DNA of 11,990 bases. It comes from Ilumatobacteraceae bacterium (GTDB lineage Bacteria; Actinomycetota; Acidimicrobiia; Acidimicrobiales; Ilumatobacteraceae). Shown here piece by piece: positions 1 through 6,487 of the stretch. The notes beneath the pieces were generated by a model. That model saw only the letters and a list, made by a program, of their open reading frames with translations. It was not told where the DNA came from and ran no database searches. The translations under genes were made by a program, and so were the position numbers. Numbering within the stretch: the stretch's first letter is position 1; every line of letters starts with the position of its first letter. The stretch is taken from assembly GCA_023253435.1 (NCBI GenBank), contig JALRGJ010000025.1:1-11990 (forward strand), given 5' to 3'.

Positions 1-119
1 CCAGGGATTACGACATTACCGCCACAACCGCAATCGAAGCCGTTGATAGCCTAACCGTTGAAGATCAGCGCAACCTGTACAAAAAGATGAACGCCGTTTT
101 GGAGAAATCAAATGACTGA
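1..119 (+). CDS. C-terminal end of an upstream gene, probably cytochrome b N-terminal (b6-like) subunit
   Basis: An open frame enters from the left edge (first full codon at base 3) and ends with TGA at 117-119, giving 38 residues ending LYKKMNAVLEKSND. The other two forward frames are closed by stops at 43-48 and 52-54, so this is the only frame that stays open. It overlaps the next start (ATG at 112) by 8 bases, as expected for coupled genes. The visible part is a hydrophilic, charged tail (EDQRNLYKKM) with no diagnostic motif. I infer the identity only from position: the next gene carries just the C-terminal part of a split cytochrome b, and the haem-bearing N-terminal half is normally encoded immediately before it. 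The frame is well supported; the product is a guess from context. Confidence 0.55.
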   Translation, partial: RDYDITATTAIEAVDSLTVEDQRNLYKKMNAVLEKSND

Positions 120-804
120 AATCCCAGAACACCTTCTAAAGCGCGCACAAGCTGCACGCGATAAAGCTGCAGGTTCATCAGACTCTGGTGCTGGTGCATC
201 TGATCGCATCCCCGATGCAATGCTTGATCGCACCAAGGCAGCGGAGAGTGCAGGCGCTGTTGTTGCTACTGCTCCTGCGGCAGGAGTGCCTGTTGGTGCT
301 GGTCCTGGTGGCCACACACAACGTTTGCTCACTGTTGTTAAGTCCGGATCCATTCAGGAAGCAAAAGCAGCTCCTGTAGACAAAGTGCACACGTGGCCAC
401 ACTTGTTGGCAGTGGAGTTTGTTGCGGGACTCGCGTGTACTGCTTTCTTGTTTGTTTTCTCTTGGGTTGTTAATGCACCGCTGTTGCAAGCAGCAGACTT
501 TAATAAGACTCCAAACCCATCGAAGGCACCCTGGTACTTCCTTGGTCTTCAGGAACTTCTCACCATGTTCCACCCGATGATTGCTGGTGTAACTCTTCCC
601 GGTATTGGTCTTGTTGCTCTGATCCTGGCGCCTTACCTTGACAGAAATCCATCTAACAAACCAGAAGATCGCAAGTTCATGTACTCGATGATGACGTTGT
701 TCCTCATGTTCTGGGCAGTGCTCGTGATCATTGGCTCGTTCTTCAGAGGTCCAGGATTCAACTTCACTTTCCCGTGGAAAGACGGAATCTTCTTCGAGTT
801 GTGA
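112..804 (+). CDS. Cytochrome b C-terminal domain protein (subunit IV-like) of a cytochrome bc complex
   Basis: This is the quinol-oxidising membrane subunit of a menaquinol:cytochrome c reductase, equivalent to the C-terminal half of cytochrome b or PetD of b6f. The 230-residue protein has a ~95-residue hydrophilic N-terminus, then three predicted membrane helices at about 99-120, 155-176 and 190-212. The family signature lies between helices 1 and 2: NPSKAPWYFLGLQELL at about 135-150, where APWY occupies the place of the Qo-site PEWY motif. No haem-ligand histidine pairs are present, as expected because those lie in the N-terminal half. The N-terminus is Ala/Gly-rich and carries the short motif IPxxLLxR twice (IPEHLLKR at 4-11, a degenerate IPDAMLDR at 33-40). 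The start is ATG 112 with GGAG at 101-104, overlapping the upstream stop by 8 bases. PetD is about 160 residues, so the excess is the N-terminal extension. The family call is firm; the role of the extension is unknown. Confidence 0.9.
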   Translation: MTEIPEHLLKRAQAARDKAAGSSDSGAGASDRIPDAMLDRTKAAESAGAVVATAPAAGVPVGAGPGGHTQRLLTVVKSGSIQEAKAAPVDKVHTWPHLLAVEFVAGLACTAFLFVFSWVVNAPLLQAADFNKTPNPSKAPWYFLGLQELLTMFHPMIAGVTLPGIGLVALILAPYLDRNPSNKPEDRKFMYSMMTLFLMFWAVLVIIGSFFRGPGFNFTFPWKDGIFFEL

Positions 805-861
805 TTCTCACTTCTCATTATTTATTCGACGTAAGACAAAAGGAACAAGGAACGTAAAGTC
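805..861 (+). promoter_or_regulatory. Longest intergenic gap in the window, with Rieske ribosome binding site
   Basis: These 57 bases separate the cytochrome b-type gene from the Rieske gene; all other junctions overlap or are a few bases apart. The first half is A/T-rich. The right half has a purine-rich stretch with AAGGAA at 847-852, nine bases before ATG 862, a good Shine-Dalgarno site. I see no convincing -35/-10 pair and no hairpin with a T-run, so I do not call an internal promoter or terminator. Confidence 0.55.
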
Positions 862-1710
862 ATGAGCACCGGATTAGTAATCGCCATCGTGATTATTGCG
901 GCGGTTGTGTTTGGCGCAATCGTGGTTCTCACCACCGCGCGCAGCACAGACGTACGCGGTACTGGCGCACTTTCACGTGAGACACGTTCACGCGATCGCA
1001 AAGCAAGCATTGGTGGGGCAACATCCACTGGACGTGAAGTAGAGGCAAGCGCCAAAGGAACTGAACTCGTCAAGGTTGCTCCTGCAGAAGTTGCTCCGTT
1101 CGTTGCTCCAGACCCAGAGGCTCTTGGAGTCACACGCAGAATGTTCTTTAACCGTTCTGCAGTGACATTGATGGGCGCAAGCTTGGGAGCATTTGGTGCT
1201 GCAGTGCTCGGATTTTTGTGGAAGGGCGCTGAAGGCGGATTTGGTTCAAAGATCAACGCCGGAAAGATCGATGATGTGATTCAGCAAATTCGGTCCAACA
1301 AGGGTTTCTTGTACTTGGCTGAAGCTCGCGCATGGGTCACTGAATATCCAAAGGGTGCTCTTGGCAAGGGCAAGGCTGTTTACGGAAATCAAGCTCCGGT
1401 GTTCACAGGAATGCAGTCGGGCATTGTTGCGTTGTATCAAAAGTGCCCTCACCTGGGATGTCGAGTTCCTGAATGCAAGAGCTCTCAATGGTTTGAGTGC
1501 CCATGTCATGGTTCTCAGTACAACCGTGTTGGTGAAAAGAAGGGTGGTCCTGCTCCTCGAGGAATGGACCGCTTCGCTGTGTCTATTTCTAATGGTCAAC
1601 TCACCATCGACACAGGTTCAGTTTTTGCAGGACCAGCAATTGGTGTGAACACCACTGGTCAAGAGGCTGAAGGTCCTCACTGCATCGGTTCAACAGGAGG
1701 TGGCCACTAA
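862..1710 (+). CDS. qcrA: Rieske [2Fe-2S] iron-sulfur subunit of the cytochrome bc complex
   Basis: This subunit takes one electron from quinol at the Qo site and passes it to the cytochrome c. In 282 residues the Rieske fold is C-terminal. Box 1 is CPHLGC (195-200) and box 2 is CPCHGS (213-218), giving cluster ligands C195, H197, C213 and H216, with C200 and C215 as the conserved disulfide. GGPAPRGMDRF follows at 228-238. C205 and C274 are extra cysteines. The N-terminus has one hydrophobic helix at about 4-25, a charged linker at 26-90, and a second helix at about 100-120 preceded by a twin arginine (TRRMFFNRS, 91-99), resembling a Tat signal-anchor. Mycobacterial QcrA has three helices; here two are visible. 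The start is ATG 862 with AAGGAA nine bases upstream. The cytochrome c gene begins three bases after the stop. The family call is certain; the symbol follows general use for menaquinol-oxidising bc complexes. Confidence 0.95.
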   Translation: MSTGLVIAIVIIAAVVFGAIVVLTTARSTDVRGTGALSRETRSRDRKASIGGATSTGREVEASAKGTELVKVAPAEVAPFVAPDPEALGVTRRMFFNRSAVTLMGASLGAFGAAVLGFLWKGAEGGFGSKINAGKIDDVIQQIRSNKGFLYLAEARAWVTEYPKGALGKGKAVYGNQAPVFTGMQSGIVALYQKCPHLGCRVPECKSSQWFECPCHGSQYNRVGEKKGGPAPRGMDRFAVSISNGQLTIDTGSVFAGPAIGVNTTGQEAEGPHCIGSTGGGH

Positions 1711-1712
1711 TC

Positions 1713-2783
1713 ATGTTTGCCGCAACAAGTACCTCTATTGCAGCACTCATCCTGCTGTTGTCTTTTCTTGGTTGGGCTGTCTACGGACTCTTCAACATTC
1801 GTACCGGTCGTAAAGAGATCGGATCTGAAATTGAACTTGCTGCAAACCGCAAGCCCTACTACGACGATGAAGTTCTTGAAGGTCCGCGTCTTGAGCGAGT
1901 CCAAGTACTCGGTCTCGTCTTTCTCGCAATCATCACTGTTGCGCTACCGCTGTACTGGGTGCTTGAGCCCAACCGTCAGGCTGAGGCGCAATTTGGGTTT
2001 GAAAAGCGTTTCGCAAAGTGGGGATCACAATTGTTTGCAGCAACTGCAGACGGTGGTTTTAACTGTGCGGGTTGCCACGGCGGCATGAATGCCACTGGTG
2101 GAGTTGCCTCATATGCAGTGACCGATCCAAAGACTGGTGAGGTGAAGTCTGTTTCTTGGAAGGCTCCAGCCCTGAACACTGCGTCTTATCGTTTTTCTGA
2201 CGATGAAATTCGTTTTATCTTGAACTACGGACGTCCGTTCTCTCCCATGTCTGCTTGGGGAACAGTTGGTGGTGGTCCACTCACTGATCAAGCAATCGAC
2301 AACTTGGTGAAATACATTCACTCCATCCAAATCCCTCAAGAAAATTGTGATGAGACTGGGTATCGGGCAGCGTTTAATAAAACATGTGACACCGGAACTC
2401 TTCCCGTAGCTACCAATAAGGAAGTTGTTGCAGAGGCTCAACGCCTCGTTGATGCAGGAACATACGGATCTTTGGGTGAGGCAATGTTCAACTTAGATCT
2501 TGGATCTGGTTCATACTCATGTGCTCGTTGCCATACCAAGGGTTGGTCATACGGTGACCCACAAATCACTGGTGGTGGTGCATTTGGTCCGAACCTCACC
2601 GGTGGTTCATCTGTTCGCCAGTTCCCAAGTCAGTCAGACATGATCGAGTTCATTAAGGCGGGTTCAGAACTTGGAAAACGCTACGGCGAACAAGGTCAGG
2701 GAAGTGGTCGTATGCCTGGTTTTGGTCAGATCTACACCGATGAGCAGATCAAATTGATCGTTGAATACGTACGGAGCCTCTGA
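1713..2783 (+). CDS. Membrane-anchored diheme cytochrome c of the bc complex
   Basis: This is the likely electron acceptor from the Rieske protein, in the role of cytochrome c1 or actinobacterial QcrC. The 356 residues show two membrane helices (about 6-27 and 64-84) separated by a charged stretch, then two cytochrome c domains. Haem 1 is bound by CAGCH (118-122), with M179 in GRPFSPMSAWG the probable sixth ligand. Haem 2 is bound by CARCH (270-274), with M334 in GRMPGFG the probable sixth ligand. Each domain ends in a typical C-terminal helix (about 192-206 and 343-355). C212 and C225 in the inter-domain linker could form a disulfide, as that side faces outside the membrane. A strong AGGAGG at 1695-1700 lies 12 bases before the ATG, rather far, but no other start fits. 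The stop overlaps the next start by one base (TGATG). The symbol is left blank because topology and gene order differ from classical qcrC. Confidence 0.92.
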   Translation: MFAATSTSIAALILLLSFLGWAVYGLFNIRTGRKEIGSEIELAANRKPYYDDEVLEGPRLERVQVLGLVFLAIITVALPLYWVLEPNRQAEAQFGFEKRFAKWGSQLFAATADGGFNCAGCHGGMNATGGVASYAVTDPKTGEVKSVSWKAPALNTASYRFSDDEIRFILNYGRPFSPMSAWGTVGGGPLTDQAIDNLVKYIHSIQIPQENCDETGYRAAFNKTCDTGTLPVATNKEVVAEAQRLVDAGTYGSLGEAMFNLDLGSGSYSCARCHTKGWSYGDPQITGGGAFGPNLTGGSSVRQFPSQSDMIEFIKAGSELGKRYGEQGQGSGRMPGFGQIYTDEQIKLIVEYVRSL

Positions 2784-3589
2784 TGTTGTCAACTCTTCTC
2801 GCAATTAATTTCCAGCCAGAGATTCGTGGTTACATCGTTGTTCTGATTTCTGTGGGCGTACTGATGGGCTCCACATATCTCATCGTGGGAACAAACGTAG
2901 GCGCCCGTCTCGGATTCCTTATTTCCATGACAGGTCTTGCTGGGTGGATGATGTCAATGGCAATCGTGTGGGCAATCTACGGAATTGGTCTGACAGGTCC
3001 TTCACCTTCGTGGCAACCAGCAGAGCCCATCACAATTGTTCGCGATGGAGCTCAGTTAAATGTGGCTGAGGTAGTGGACGCTCCCATCGATATCGAGAGC
3101 ATGAATCCAACTGCTGCAGCAAAGAAAGTGTCCGATGCGTTAGTTGCCGACGGATGGAAGATTCTTGAAGAGTCAGATCCTGCGCGAGGACAAGCTGTTG
3201 CATCAGCCGATGAAATTATTCAGATTGAAGCGGAAGAATTTGTAGCTGGTGAATACACAGCAGTCAACGTGTACGACAAAGGTGGCGAGCGTTATCCAAA
3301 GATTGGTGAGTCACTCGACTTCTTTGCGTTTAAGCATGCTCCTCGTTACGCAGTTGTAGAAATCGCACCGCTGATCGAACAGCGTGCTGAGCCTGGACGT
3401 GCTCCGGCGCGTGCCCAGATAGACACGTCAAAGCCACATCGTTATGTGGTGATGTTGCGTGATCTTGGAGCAAAGCGTCGCCCTGCATTCCTCATTGCCT
3501 TCGGTTCCGGAATCATCTTCTTCTTGTTTGCATGGTTGCTCCACCGCCGCGAGACATATCTGCGCAACAACCTCGCGCTCAAGGCATAA
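2783..3589 (+). CDS. Unrecognised three-helix membrane protein between bc complex and complex I genes
   Basis: I do not recognise this 268-residue protein. It has two closely spaced hydrophobic helices near the N-terminus (about 17-36 and 43-70), a hydrophilic domain of about 160 residues (72-232), one more helix (about 234-253) and a basic tail (HRRETYLRNN, 254-263). The central domain is acidic in its first half (SADEIIQIEAEEF, 141-153) and later carries a basic patch just before the last helix (LGAKRRP, 228-234). It has no haem motif, and I see no cysteine at all, so it should bind no iron-sulfur cluster. The positive-inside rule does not settle the topology because both flanks of the last helix are basic. 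It starts inside the cytochrome c stop codon (TGATG) with GGAG at 2773-2776, so its translation is coupled to cytochrome c, and nuoA follows after three bases. Position suggests an accessory or assembly subunit of the bc complex, or a bridge to complex I; this is inference only. Confidence 0.85.
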   Translation: MLSTLLAINFQPEIRGYIVVLISVGVLMGSTYLIVGTNVGARLGFLISMTGLAGWMMSMAIVWAIYGIGLTGPSPSWQPAEPITIVRDGAQLNVAEVVDAPIDIESMNPTAAAKKVSDALVADGWKILEESDPARGQAVASADEIIQIEAEEFVAGEYTAVNVYDKGGERYPKIGESLDFFAFKHAPRYAVVEIAPLIEQRAEPGRAPARAQIDTSKPHRYVVMLRDLGAKRRPAFLIAFGSGIIFFLFAWLLHRRETYLRNNLALKA

Positions 3590-3592
3590 GCC

Positions 3593-4060
3593 ATGGGTCA
3601 GTACCTTCCAATCGTCGTCCTGACGGTGCTGGCCATTTTGTTTGGACTATTGAGCCTCATTGCTTCGCGTTTGTTGGCACCAAACCGTCCCAACACTGCA
3701 AAAGAAGCACCATATGAATGTGGAATTGTTCCGGGCAGAGAACCACCAGAACGGTTCCCCGTAAGTTTCTATGTCATTGCGATGTTGTTCATCATGTTCG
3801 ACATTGAAATTATTTTTGCGTATCCCTACGCAGTAGATCGCGAGTTCCTTGGATCTTTCGGATTCTTAGAGATGGTGTCCTTTAGCGCTGTCTTTTTTGT
3901 TGCATTTGTGTACATGATTGCAAGAGGCGCATTGGATTGGGGTCCAATGAAGCGCGCAAACGGCAGTGTCGATGTCACCGATGTGCAATTTGCGCCTCGT
4001 GGTGGCGTAAAAGTAGTTGGTCTTGAAGGCCGCGTTTCTCAAGATGGTCAGGCAGCGTAA
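3593..4060 (+). CDS. nuoA: NADH-quinone oxidoreductase subunit A
   Basis: This is a small membrane subunit of complex I, at the junction of the quinone chamber and the proton-pumping arm. Three helices are visible (about 5-27, 57-79 and 93-112). The family loop YECG sits at 41-44, and [19 protein letters not shown] at 54-72 contains the conserved acidic residues D70 and E72. C43 is the loop cysteine known to shift with the active/deactive state in mitochondrial ND3. After GALDWG (112-117) there is a polar C-terminal tail of about 38 residues, longer than in many bacterial NuoA proteins of about 120 residues. ATG 3593 has AAGG at 3581-3584. The stop TAA shares its last base with the nuoB ATG. 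Confidence 0.96.
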   Translation: MGQYLPIVVLTVLAILFGLLSLIASRLLAPNRPNTAKEAPYECGIVPGREPPERFPVSFYVIAMLFIMFDIEIIFAYPYAVDREFLGSFGFLEMVSFSAVFFVAFVYMIARGALDWGPMKRANGSVDVTDVQFAPRGGVKVVGLEGRVSQDGQAA

Positions 4061-4641
4061 TGGGTCTTGTTCAAAATGTTCTTGATGATGGTTTAGGTGG
4101 TCTAGATCACAATTTTGTTACGGCAAAAATTGAAGATCTAGTGAAGTGGGCTCGTTCTCGTTCAAGCTGGGCTGCATCATTTGGACTGGCATGTTGTGCC
4201 ATTGAAATGATGGGTACTGGTGCATCGCACTACGACATCTCTCGTTTCGGAATGGAAGTGTTCCGTGCATCGCCGAGACAAGCAGACATCATGATTGTTG
4301 CCGGACGCGTGAGTCAGAAGATGGCTCCAGTTCTACGACAGGTGTATGACCAAATGATGGAGCCTAAATGGGTGATCTCCATGGGCGTGTGCGCATCTAG
4401 TGGCGGCATGTTCAATAACTACGCAATCGTGCAGGGTGTTGATCAGATTGTTCCCGTCGATGTGTATGCACCTGGTTGCCCTCCAACTCCCGAGACATTG
4501 ATTCACGCAATTGAGACCTTGCACCAACTCATTGAGGACGGCGAGATCATGCGGCGTCGTAGTGCCAACAATGGTGGCGCGAATGTTCATTTAGAAATTG
4601 ATGGCTCCTTGGTCACTCCAGTCACGCTGGGATCCAAGTAA
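4060..4641 (+). CDS. nuoB: NADH-quinone oxidoreductase subunit B (cluster N2 subunit)
   Basis: NuoB carries the terminal [4Fe-4S] cluster N2 that reduces the quinone. In 193 residues the four ligands are visible: the tandem pair C45-C46 in [11 protein letters not shown]111 in [12 protein letters not shown], and C140 in [23 protein letters not shown] (64-76) and [19 protein letters not shown] (81-99) match the core fold that lines the quinone site against NuoD. The C-terminal ~30 residues after GEIM are variable. The start overlaps the nuoA stop by one base and has only a weak purine-rich site, which suits translational coupling. nuoC begins two bases after the stop. Confidence 0.97.
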   Translation: MGLVQNVLDDGLGGLDHNFVTAKIEDLVKWARSRSSWAASFGLACCAIEMMGTGASHYDISRFGMEVFRASPRQADIMIVAGRVSQKMAPVLRQVYDQMMEPKWVISMGVCASSGGMFNNYAIVQGVDQIVPVDVYAPGCPPTPETLIHAIETLHQLIEDGEIMRRRSANNGGANVHLEIDGSLVTPVTLGSK

Positions 4642-4643
4642 CC

Positions 4644-5147
4644 ATGAGTGACCTCACCGAATCAGCGCAGGAGACTGTCGAACTTCAACACGGTTGTGTT
4701 GTTACTTCATCTCTCGGGCAACGAGTGCTTCTTGTGCCAAGAGACAAATATGTTTCCGTTGTAAAGGCGCTTGCCGATGAAGGTTTCGATATATGCATCG
4801 ACCTCACCGGTGTTGATTATCTGAATATGCCCAACAGAGTGGTGGGGCACCAAATTGCTCCAGAACGATTTGAAGTAGTTGTGAACTTGCTGTCCATGAG
4901 TACACGTCAAAGAATTCGTCTACGTGTTCAGGTGCCAGAAAACGATTGCACGATCTCTTCATTGTTTGATGTCCATCCAGGTACCGAAGCTCACGAGCGT
5001 GAAACTTTCGACATGTTCGGAATTGTGTTTGAAGGGCATCCGGACCTCACGAGAATTCTGATGCCAGAAGACTGGGACGGACATCCGCTTCGTAAGGATT
5101 ACCAACAGGGCAATATTCCTGTGCAGTTCAAGGGGTCCCATTCATGA
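4644..5147 (+). CDS. nuoC: NADH-quinone oxidoreductase subunit C (30 kDa subunit)
   Basis: NuoC is a peripheral-arm subunit without cofactors that packs against NuoD near the quinone site. The 167-residue protein has the family signature near its end: HERETFDMFGI at 117-127 followed by GHPDLTRILMPEDWDGHPLR at 131-150. The N-terminal half has the usual alpha/beta layout with DLTGVDYL at 53-60. It is a separate gene, not fused to nuoD as in enterobacteria. The ribosome binding site is weak (GGGA before ATG 4644), consistent with re-initiation after nuoB, whose stop lies two bases upstream. The stop overlaps the nuoD start by four bases (ATGA). Confidence 0.96.
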   Translation: MSDLTESAQETVELQHGCVVTSSLGQRVLLVPRDKYVSVVKALADEGFDICIDLTGVDYLNMPNRVVGHQIAPERFEVVVNLLSMSTRQRIRLRVQVPENDCTISSLFDVHPGTEAHERETFDMFGIVFEGHPDLTRILMPEDWDGHPLRKDYQQGNIPVQFKGSHS

Positions 5148-6487
5148 GCACCACGAACCCACACGTCATTGCAGCGGGAACCTCTGAAGGCGGCCAGGAA
5201 CTTCTTTCTCGTAGTGAGCTCACCGCAAAGGAACTCTTTCGGGAAGTAGGTGCTGTGCTTCGTATGTCTGAAGCAGAGGCAGCAGCTCTCGCTGAAATTC
5301 AAACGGAAGCACCAGAAGATCAAACAATGATCATCAACATGGGGCCACAGCATCCAAGTACTCACGGTGTGCTTCGTCTCATGCTTGAACTGCAAGGCGA
5401 AACCGTGCTTCGTTGCAAACCAATTATTGGTTATCTGCATACCGGTATGGAGAAGACCGGAGAAAACCTCACTTACATGCAAGGTGGCACCAATGTCACT
5501 CGCATGGACTATCTCTCACCACTCAATAACGAATTGGTGTTTTCACTTGCTGTAGAGAAACTGTTGGGAATCGAAGCAGAGATTCCAGAGCGCGCCGTAT
5601 GGATGCGCATGTTGTTGTCCGAACTAAACCGTATGAGCAGCCACCTATTGTTCCTTGCTACAAACGGTATGGATATTGGTGCAGTGTCCATGATGCTGTA
5701 CGGATGGCGTGAGCGTGAAGAAGTATTGCGCTTCTTCCAAAAGGTCACCGGCCTTCGTATGAATCACAACTTCATTCGACCTGGCGGTGTTGCTGCAGAC
5801 CTTCCCACTGGTTGGAGAGACGACGTGCTCGACATCCTCGCGTTGTTGCCATCTCGCCTGGAGGAATACGACATCTTGATGACTGGCCAACCAATTTGGC
5901 GTGAGCGTTTGCAAGGTGTTGGCGCAATTACCGCTCGCGAAGCAATGGCGCTTGGTGCCACTGGCCCAATTTTGCGCTCTACAGGAGTTGCATGGGACCT
6001 GCGTCGTGACATGCCGTATTTGCGTTATTCAGAAGTTGAGTTTGACGTTGTAGTTGGTCAGTACGGAGATGCTTACGATCGCTACGCAATTCGATTCAAC
6101 GAAATTCGTGAGTCAATGCGCATTGTGTATCAAATTCTTGATCGTATGCCTGGTGGCAATTACCGCATACAGAACAAGAAGGTGACTCCACCACCACGTG
6201 CTCGAATCGATGAGTCAATGGAGGCATTGATCCACCATTTCAAGATCTTTACTGAAGGATTTAAGGTTCCTGAGGGTGAGGTATACGTGGGAATTGAAAG
6301 CCCACGAGGAGAAATTGGTTGCTACATCGTGAGCGACGGAACGTCAACTCCATATCGCATGCATGTTCGTGCACCGTCTTTTGTCAACATTCAAGCTCTT
6401 CCGCACATGATGCGTGGGGGCTTAGTGGCAGATGCGGTTGCAGTTATTTCATCTGTAGACCCAGTTCTTGGAGAGGTTGATCGCTGA
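5144..6487 (+). CDS. nuoD: NADH-quinone oxidoreductase subunit D (49 kDa subunit)
   Basis: NuoD forms most of the quinone-binding cavity with NuoB. In 447 residues the conserved core begins at NMGPQHPSTHGVLR (65-78), holding the loop histidines H70 and H74. It continues with IGYLHTGMEK (95-104) and RMDYLSPLNNE (120-130). By alignment with Thermus Nqo4, H74 and Y123 correspond to the His and Tyr that hydrogen-bond the quinone head group. The C-terminus has ESPRGEIGCYIVSDG and the typical ending SSVDPVLGEVDR. About 60 residues precede the core, including a probable amphipathic helical stretch (ELTAKELFREVGAVLR, 25-40), which is longer than most NuoD leaders. The start at 5144 is supported by the ATGA overlap with nuoC and AAGGGG at 5130-5135. 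The downstream candidate Met41 has no ribosome binding site. Confidence 0.97.
   Translation: MSTTNPHVIAAGTSEGGQELLSRSELTAKELFREVGAVLRMSEAEAAALAEIQTEAPEDQTMIINMGPQHPSTHGVLRLMLELQGETVLRCKPIIGYLHTGMEKTGENLTYMQGGTNVTRMDYLSPLNNELVFSLAVEKLLGIEAEIPERAVWMRMLLSELNRMSSHLLFLATNGMDIGAVSMMLYGWREREEVLRFFQKVTGLRMNHNFIRPGGVAADLPTGWRDDVLDILALLPSRLEEYDILMTGQPIWRERLQGVGAITAREAMALGATGPILRSTGVAWDLRRDMPYLRYSEVEFDVVVGQYGDAYDRYAIRFNEIRESMRIVYQILDRMPGGNYRIQNKKVTPPPRARIDESMEALIHHFKIFTEGFKVPEGEVYVGIESPRGEIGCYIVSDGTSTPYRMHVRAPSFVNIQALPHMMRGGLVADAVAVISSVDPVLGEVDR

Noticed and set aside
178..573. A minus-strand open frame inside the subunit IV-like gene
   Set aside because: It is antisense to a well supported gene and its translation is low-complexity with many Cys, Ser and Arg residues, without structure.
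801..862. Possible terminator or promoter in the 57-base gap before the Rieske gene
   Set aside because: Only a 4-base-pair stem (GTGA/TCAC) near 802-812 could be found, without a T-run. No -35/-10 pair with sensible spacing stood out in the A/T-rich part.
822..1256. A 144-codon minus-strand open frame over the Rieske gene start and the intergenic gap
   Set aside because: Nearly all of it is antisense to the N-terminal Rieske coding sequence and it resembles no family. Its Ala/Pro/Thr-rich composition is typical of a shadow frame.
2343..2390. The two cysteines of the cytochrome c linker (C212, C225) as a third metal or haem site
   Set aside because: They lack a CxxCH pattern and any nearby histidine ligand; a simple disulfide on the outer face is more likely.
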